Made by a program: the position numbers and the translations under genes
Part shown: in pieces, positions 50,501-59,500 of the stretch
Layout of the letters: each line of letters opens with the position of its first letter
How positions within the stretch are numbered: the first letter of the stretch is position 1
Origin: Bolinopsis microptera
Lineage: Eukaryota > Ctenophora > Tentaculata > Lobata > Bolinopsidae
NCBI RefSeq assembly: GCF_026151205.1
Contig: NC_087080.1
Location: 5,375,096 to 5,436,796 of the forward strand
Length of the DNA stretch: 61,701 nucleotides
Direction: 5' to 3'
The notes under the pieces: model-generated
Databases searched by the model: none
What the model saw: only the letters and a program-made list of their open reading frames with translations
What the model was told of the DNA's origin: nothing

Positions 50501-53500
50501 GATGGTTCCCCGGCGAACTTTGCTGCCAGACTCGACAATCTCTGATAATAATGATAAACCTTGAAGAGATTTTCGACTATGTTAAAGCTGCTTCAATTGA
50601 GGATCTGCAAAATATCCTCAACTGTGTCCAGAACGAGCTCCCTAAGCGTGAGGGAAAGGTGGACAACTTTGTTTTGCACCTAGAGGACTTCTGTGGTGAT
50701 GATGTCCTCCTTGATGCAGTATGGGTGGAGTGTGGGTCCTTGAAGATGAACCCTGGGGGGAGAAACAAGGCTCAAACCGCTTGGTTATGCTCGCAGGATC
50801 AGGCCTATACGTACCCGGACACAAACCCAGTACACTCACCACAGGATATCAGTAGTTTCCCTAACATCAAAAGGCTGCTGAGTCTCGTTAACTCAAGCAC
50901 AGAGATAACTGGACCTTTGGACTCCTGTCTGGTGATTAAGTATAATAACAACCAGGCCAGCACCTCGTTACACCGTGACGACGAGACACTCATCGATCAG
51001 GAGAAATCGATATGCTCTTTCTCCCTGGGGTGTGAACGGACACTTGAGTTTTACGAGGGTACAAAGAAGAATCCTAAATGTGCCAAAGCGATAAGGATGA
51101 AGAACAACAGCCTTGTCGTAATGAGGCCTGGGACACAGCAGAATCTGAAGCATCAGGTGCGTGCAGAGCTGGCTACTGGTACGGAGGGGGATGGTCAAGA
51201 CCAAGTGCGATACTCCCTGTCTTTTCGCGCAATCGTGAAAACTGGTAGCCAGGCCAGCTCTGAAACCAACAGTGCCAGTGAGACTAGTACACCTGCTTGT
51301 GGCATTAAAGTCAAAGAACCTGTGCAGAAAGTCACGTTGGTTGCTGGAGACTCTTTTGCTCAGAGATTGGACTCGGACAAGCTGGGAAAAGGGAAAGTCA
51401 AAGTCGAGAATGTTGCACAAGGTGGAGCAAAGATGGACAAGGTCCAGAAGCAGCTTGAGGACTATTCTGCTGCACATCCTGATGTTCAGGTTGATAAACT
51501 TTTAATTAGTGTTGGTACGAACGATATTAGACGGGTAGAGGATGTAGGCATAGTTAGAGGGCCTCTGAAGCAACTCTTTAGTAAGATATGCCAATTATTT
51601 CCTAATTGCAAGGTTTATGTTCAATCTTTATTGCCATTACCCTTAACGTCTGATGATGATAGATTAACAAACAAGAGGATAATAGACTTTAATAGGATTT
51701 TATATAATGAATGTGTATTCAGGAGGTTCTTCTTTATGGATGTCTTTTATCCCTTCACTAAATTCAAGAGAACTTATAAGGAACCCGTTAGGAGATTTGA
51801 CCCGTTATTTGAGAGCAATGGTATTCACCCCAATCCTCAGAAAGGAATGGGGGTGTTGGCTAGGTCTTATATTCGTGCCATACACAGTAGATATTTTAAT
51901 CCCTTTGTATATCAATAGTTTAACCTGAGCTGTATTATGGACCTTGTATAGCTAGTTATATGCAGATGTAGTCTGGCAAGTATACTTACCTGTAAATTAC
52001 CATGATCGATTTAGTAACATATAGATTTAGAGTTGGAATGTTTAGTGGAAATTCTTTCGCAAGAGCCATTAAACATCAGAACCGTAGACGTGGTACAGGT
52101 AGTATCTTTGACATTTTAAACAGCTGCATTGATCCTAGCTTCTTTTTATATATATTCTATGTTTTATTCATATGCCATTTCTCACTCATCATCATCACTA
52201 GTGCGGGGGTTAGTGGGTTGGCTTTTTCTAGAGTCACATATGATTGCCGAGCCTTTGTACCAACATATCCAGTGCCTAACCTGTGCCGATATTTTACTGT
52301 ATATTTCCTTCTACACTTAGCAAATATGTATTATTTCCGGAATGATTATAGTTTCGATGGCCTTTACAATTTCTGCCATGTTACAATTTATAGGAATTTA
52401 AACTTTTTATCTACTGGTAGAGCTGGCATTGCACTAACTGGATGCATAATTTGGTTGTTCTTGTTGAATGGTATTTTGATAGTTTTTGTAAATCCTGGAA
52501 TCGTAAACCCAGGTCCCCCTCCTATAGATATTATGTTGGGGAATAGTAAGGTATTGAATGTTTACTTTCAGAATGTTCAAGGCCTTATTCCCTTCGGTGA
52601 GCTTAATAATGCCCACCCAATGCTTGATAACACCAAATGTCTTGAGCTTTCAACTTATTTTAATGAGGCAAATATAGATATTGCAATACTTAACGAAACT
52701 TGGTTTAAAAACTCCATAGCTGATAGCGAATTCCTGCACCCTGATAAATATAAGATATTTCGCTCTGACAGATCTAAGAAAACTCATCCACCTGATCCCT
52801 CTAATCCGACCAGGTTTAGGAGAAATGGTGGCGGGGTCATGATTGCTGTGAGAGCAGACCTTCAATTATCTTCGAAAGAAATCCGACTTAAAGAGGGGGC
52901 AGAGATTCTTGCTGTGGAGTTTACAACATCAACGGGCATTAAATTTGTTATCTGTACATGTTATCGTGTTGGTACACTGGGCTTTGCAAATCATGAAAAA
53001 ATTCTTGGATCTCTGAAAACTCTTCTTCGGAGAAGAGGGCTAAGCAAAGTATTTATCCTGGGAGATTTCAACCTGACTGGAGTCTCCTGGTCTACCTTGG
53101 CCGGCTCCTGTCCTATTGAGCAGATTTTTGTTGAATCTTTTGTAGACCTTGGCCTTCGGCAATGTGTACTTACACCCACACATTGCAAAGGCAAAACACT
53201 GGACCTTTTGCTCACAAACTCTGAGTCTAATATCAGTGACCTAATGGTAGGTGAGCGAGATAGCGTCTGTAAGTCTGATCATTTTCCAATCAACTTTAAG
53301 ATCAACATTAAGGTAAATAGGAAGAAGCCGGTTAAGCGTATGTGCTATAACTATAAAAACGTGAACTGGGAGAGGCTAAACCATGAACTCCGGCACACAG
53401 ACTGGAATGCATTGCTTAATGGCACAGAACCTGAAATTGGGTGGAAAAAATTTAAAGAAAAACTTTTTAATATCACTGACAAATTCATCAAGAAATGCTC

Positions 53501-56500
53501 AGTTAAGACAGATGGACAAGATCCATGGTTTGACTCAGAGTGCTATGATGCATGGCGCAAGAAAATAAGACTGCATAAAGATAGACATAAAAGCGATAGA
53601 GCCCAAATAGCATTCTCCCTTGCCAGGAAAAACTTCAAAAATGTGGTTGCTCAAAAAATGCGAGAAACATTAAATGAATCAGATGATAGCGCTCTTGTAA
53701 CAAAAAAATTCTGGTCATATGTAAAATCAAAAACAGCTAGTCAAAGAATTCCTGAGTTTGTAAGCTACAAAGGCATTGTCCGCAACTGCCCAGAGGACCA
53801 GGCCAACTTATTTAATGGCTTTTTCTTTGAGCAGTTCTCTGAAGCATCATTATACGACATAGATATTGATTATTCAAACGATTGGCGCTTTGATATTGCA
53901 TTTGACCACCAAAGGGTTCGAAAAATCCTTTCCAATATTAACCCTAACAAAGCTTATGGGCCTGACGGTATTCATGGGAAACTTTTGAAAAACTGTGCTG
54001 TTGGGCTTGCATACCCATTATCACTATTATTTCATTCATGTTACAACATTGGGACATTACCTAGGGAGTGGAAACTGGGACACGTTGTACCCATATATAA
54101 AAAAGGTGATAAACACGAGGTTTCAAATTATAGGCCAATATCCCTTACATGCTTAATCACCAAAGTTCTTGAACGCATAATTAAAGATGAGTTACTTGCA
54201 CTTACTAACGGCATGATCAACGATAAACAACACGGTTTTCGAGCTGAAAGATCATGTGCAACTAATCTTGTAGGTCTATGTGACAGCCTAGCTCTCTCAC
54301 TGAATGAAAATATGAGAACAGATGTAGTCTACTTTGATTTTGCCAAAGCTTTCGACTCAGTTAACCATGATCTTATATTATTTAAGCTAAAGAGCAAATT
54401 TGGTATTGATGGGAGGCTACTGAAATTCATCACTGATTATCTAAGAGACAGGCAACAACAGGTCTTGATAAGTGGTAAGTTTTCTTCCATGAGAAACGCC
54501 CAATCTGGTGTACCACAAGGGTCAATTTTGGGACCTTTGTTGTTCATTATGTTCATTGATGATATATCAGTGGGGATTTCACCTGGCACACAACTGTCAC
54601 TGTATGCCGATGATACTAAAATTTGGCGTGAGATTGTTTCGGAGTCTGATATCCTGCGACTGCAGAAGGACATTGATTATCTCCATGACTGGTCACTTTC
54701 TAATAAAATGAGATTTCATCCCGACAAATGTAAGGTCCTCACCGTCGCAGGAAGGATATCCGAAACAGTTTCCCTCCTTAGTGTCCTACCACTCTTTAAC
54801 TTTGTATACTCCATGGGAAGAATCGCACTTGACTATGTCGATCATGAAAAGGATTTGGGTGTTTTTGTGACCAAGAATCTCGACTGGCAAGACCAGTGCT
54901 CTAAAGTCCTCTCAAAGGCCAACCAAAAATTAGGCATGGCAAGGAGAAATTGCTATTTTGTTCAAGATGTAAATCGTCGTAGAGTACTGTATCTCACTTT
55001 AATGAGAAGTCAATTTGAGCATTGCTCAGTTATATGGAGACCGGTCACAAAATCCCAGATAAGCAAGCTGGAGGGCCTCCAAAAGCGTGCTATTAAGTGG
55101 ATTCTTCGCGAGGAGTATATGAGTTATCCACCATCCACATACATTCAGAAATGCAGACAGCTTAAGATTATGCCCATAGAAGACCGCTTCGACTTTCTTG
55201 ACCTTATTTTCTTCTTTAAAATTGTGAAGCAACATATTCCTGTCACTTTACCCTCATATTTGCAACCATATCAAGGCCACTCAAGGTTAAGAAATAGCCA
55301 CATGGACCCCTTATGTTTTGTAAGCTCGATCTTACCACGAGCAAGCTCTAACGCTTTTGCTAAGAACTTTTACTTTAGGACCCATTCCAAATGGAATCAT
55401 ATTCCTCTAGATATACGTGAGATAGAGACTATTTCTGAGTTCAAAAGCAAATTGACCTCCTACATGTGGGATAAAATTATGCCGGAGGACTTTGATTATG
55501 ATCTAGATTTTTCCCTCGAGACAGAGATGTGAAGCAGTTTACCTAAAGCTAACAATATGTTCATAAGGAGCTTAAATCCCTGTTGTCTGTATTTCTCATT
55601 TCTCATTTTAGTGCATGTCATCACATCATGGATTTCACTTTATTATATGATTTGATTGCTTTTGATATTTTTGTGTGTTTCTATTTGAAATTCTATTTAA
55701 AATTTAAGATTTTCGTGGGCCCATACTTGTGCAGGAGGTGCATTTTGCTCTCAACATCTGTGTTTTGGTGACCCTCAGGTCCTTTGATTACATACATTTT
55801 GTCCTAGAAAATCTGATTTTATCGGAGTCTTATACTTTTGAGAAAATTTAATGTTGTTCATTCATTGTGTAAATTTGTATGTAATTGATCGATTTGAAAG
55901 ATTTCAATAAAAAAAAATTAATGTAATAAAAGGATTTGCACGAGAAAAAAACTTTTTCTAAGGTCCCCTCACTTTTAAGCTTTTAAATTTAAGCTGCGCA
56001 GTTAAACACGGTTACATTCATTGAAATTACTATTAGTGAGCTGTCTTATCCATTGTAATCTGTGATAAACTGTGATAAGCTGTGATAAGCTGTGATAAGC
56101 TATGATCCGTGCGTTTACACTCAGTATACATGATAGTCGGTACGGTACTGTACATCATGCTTTCCGTTCAGAATAGACACATTGATTATCTAAATGAGCT
56201 TCAGCTGTCTTGAAATTTAGATTATATTCAAGGCAGTTATGTATAATGTTGCGGAGTGAATAAATCTGATCAATGAATGACCTGTTCTTCCTAAACCCAC
56301 ACTGATTATCTCGTATCTTCTAAACCGTCACTCATGCATTCTAATATGTTAATTTGATACATTTTAGATGCTGTAGATCTAAGAGTGAATCAAGTAAGTA
56401 AAGTTAGATGTTGGTCAATAAAAACTTCTTGTAATCAAAAACAGTTTATTCCAATCTTGTTTGTCGAAATAGGCACACTAAATTCTCGAATGGCTTTGAT

Positions 56501-59500
56501 GCAATTTGATTCATAGGCTGTTCGTAATTTAAACACAATAAGTTGACGATGGACACATCAATTTAATACCAATCTAACGACGGTGGGTCTGCCTAGGCAG
56601 TAATTCCATTGACATCTAACAATAGTACAGCTGATTTATACACAATGGAACAAAGCTGTTCCTTCCAAACATACCCAGACTATATAGTTTAGTGCAAAGC
56701 AATGTTCAGCCAAACAGACAATGGAAAAGATGATTCGTGTGAAGACGATGCTTTGAAATTGAAGGCTCTGCTCTTCACTCACAATTCACATGCGTTTATT
56801 TATTCGTAGCAGTAAGGTTAGGTTGTATTTTACACTTAGCGATACTACAGGGAGTAGTATGACGGCGGAAGGTATCTTTACAATTATAGATGATGTACTC
56901 AACCTAAACGAGTTGGTTAGAAAAGTAGAGAAGCCCAACGGAACACTAGATGCCGCCTTTGGAACAACCCTCATCATTGGGATGGTGATAGGAATACCAG
57001 CCAATTTGATCTGCTGCTACTTCTTCTCAACCCAAAAAAGCTCTCATGAGAACGGCACTTACTTCAAGAGGATCTACACTCTGATATCTTTCTTGGACTT
57101 GGCAATCTGCATCCTTCTCTTCCCGATAATTGAAGTTCTCTTCGTTGGGAGGCAAAACTGGACAGAAAAACTGCTTTTTCATGACAGTACTTTCTGTCTT
57201 ACTTGGTATGCAATGTGGTGTGTGTGCCAAGAGATGGTTATCTTCATGGTGGCCATGTTGAGTGTCTCAAGGCTTCTTTTCCTCAAATACCCTCACCTTC
57301 AAGCTAAACCTAACAGCGCATGGATTATCCCTGGAATAGTGGCAATATTAGTGGCCACCACACTCTTCATTGGACCTATAGCTAGCGGAAAAGCCACGGT
57401 AAGATACAAACCCAACTACTCAAGTTGTCAGATTGACGGTCTCGGTGTTCCCTTTATAAAAAGTAGTCACTTTAGTAGTCACTTTAGTTCTAATAGTCAA
57501 TATAATGTCACTCCTAATGTCACTCCTACTGTGACTCCTACTGCGACTCTCACTGCGACTCCTACTGCGACTCTCACTGTGACTCCTAGTGAAGGATTTG
57601 ACGCGCTAGTATCACGAGAAACAGCATGGGTATTGTCACAATCTTTTGATGGTTTATCAGTGACTATCCAGGAGACGTTCACCAACAAGAGCACCATATT
57701 TTTGCTGAAATCCTGTCTGTTTGGCCTGCCTGTCCTGCCGATTTTCATAAGCGTCCTCCTCTGCTGGATCTTCTTGAGGAGAGCAAACGCCCGGGCTAAG
57801 AAGACCAATGCGACTGTGATGAAGCACGGCCAGGCTTCGAGCACGGTATTGATTGTTACACTGGTATATGTTATCTTCAACATACCGGCCCTTCTGTTCT
57901 CAATTTATTTGGTTTATAGCTACACACAGAACATTGCTGTAATGAAAAGTAACTTTGACGAGCTCGAGGCAGCCATTACATACGGCCATAAATTTGGCAA
58001 TGGACAGGAAGGAAACGAAATGCTGGATAAAGAACACGCTAAGGAGACGCTGCGTGAAGGTCTTATCATTATGAGCGAATGGATTTCAGATTTGTCATCT
58101 AGGTTCCGGCATGAAAAAAAGTATGCGACATTGTCCTTCATTCTACTGCCAGTGCTTTATTGTTGCTTGCATCCAATTATAGTATACTGGAGACTTCAGC
58201 CGTTTCGATTTTTCATTTCAAACCGACTGAAACACCCTGATGAAAACGAGAAAAGGAGACTTCTTCCTGCCGTGTGACAAAGCTAATAAAAGTTGGACAG
58301 ATTAAGCTGGTATAAGTTTTTATGTTAAATTTCTGGTTTAAGTTATGTCTCATATTATTTCTGTTAAATTCTAGATTTGAGTTTAATTAAGTGTCACTTA
58401 TCTCCCTCAAAACTTTGACTAACAGGAAATACCAGCAGACTTGTTTAACTCACCTCATTAGCCCGTTCCTGAAGCTGTATGGCGTCATCGGCTGCTGCTT
58501 TGGCTTTCTTATCCAGTGCAGCTAGACTTCCCTTCAAGGCCTCCAGATCCAAGTTACCGCTGGCGCTACACGCCTGAAAAAAAACTCATATTTGATATTT
58601 GTATCTAATATTAGGTTTTTATGTGTATCTGCTTAGAATGCGTCCATATTTCTTCACATAAATCCTATACAAAAAGAGGAATATTGTCTGTATCATTATT
58701 TATTGGAACATAACAAGAGATTGACTATAATATAAAGTTTTCCGTATTTTGACCAAATCACTGACCGCTTCTTTCAGTTGTGTGGCGGCCTGCAAAGTAT
58801 CCTCGGCGGAGGATATGTATTTAGTAGCAGCGCTCTTAGCTAGCTCATATTCCTCTTTCAGTTCACCTAAATCTGTTGTAAGATCATCTAACTTATCCTG
58901 AAAAACGCAAGTAGTTATAAAAATATATAATAATCGAGGAGTGATTTAAATCTGAACAGAAAGGTGTTATGTCATGACTTAACACACCACCAGATATGTT
59001 CCAAATATATCCGATATCATACTATCACGTTTAACGAGATACAAGTGCACCTGACACCATAGTTAGAGTACCAGCTGAGTTGGATAATACCCAACTGGCC
59101 CCCCCCCCCCGGCCCCCCTCCCCCCCCCCCCTCAACCAACTAACCTGTGTATCTCTCAGTGTGTTCCTGGCACTCTTAGCAGTGTCAAGAGCGCTGGTTG
59201 ATAGTTCCTCAGCTTCCAGAGCCATTGCTACTGTTTCTTGGGACTTTGTTTCCTGCTCTTGGGCAATTCGTCTCGCTCTGTGAGGGTGGAAGATTAAGAT
59301 CACAAAAACATATAAACCGGTCACATTCAAGTAAATCCCCCTTACAAGTTACACCCCCACACCCCCAACCACCCCCAAAGTATCGTCACACTCACTGGTT
59401 AGCTTTCTTCTGCATCTCAGTGTTTTCGTCAGAAAGAGTACTCATGTTATCCTCAGCACGTTGTAATGCCGCCTTTCCTTCTTCTAACAGCATCTTGACA

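Larger units (their letters stand above)
48852..55971 (+). mobile_element. Apparently intact 7.1-kb LINE bracketed by a 16-bp inverted repeat
   Basis: The unit contains a 1.7-kb GC-richer 5' region, ORF1 (50551-51918), an 83-bp gap, ORF2 (52002-55532) and a 3' UTR with AATAAA at 55906 and an A-rich tail. Both ORFs are uninterrupted and keep their catalytic motifs. The sequence TGAGGGGACCTTAGAA (48852-48867) recurs inverted at 55956-55971, and a GCAAAT word lies inside each arm. Inverted ends are not a normal LINE feature. Either the LINE landed inside a small DNA transposon or the ends have another origin. By ORF2 motifs it belongs to the APE-endonuclease, CR1/Jockey-like group. It lies between the two GPCR genes in a laminin intron. 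Confidence 0.8.
55972..56789. other. 5' flank of GPCR 2 with repeat remnants
   Basis: Contains a tandem array, a LINE scrap (both listed separately) and the presumed promoter of GPCR 2. No other gene was recognised. Confidence 0.4.

Noticed and set aside
50416-50550. Upstream extension of LINE ORF1 by 45 residues
   Set aside because: There is no ATG in this part (the frame opens at TTG) and it overlaps a good splice acceptor at 50457; ATG 50551 is the better start.
52490-52520. Calling the NPGP in ORF2 a functional 2A ribosome-skipping peptide
   Set aside because: The required upstream D-x-E is not present in either copy; kept only as a 2A-like observation.
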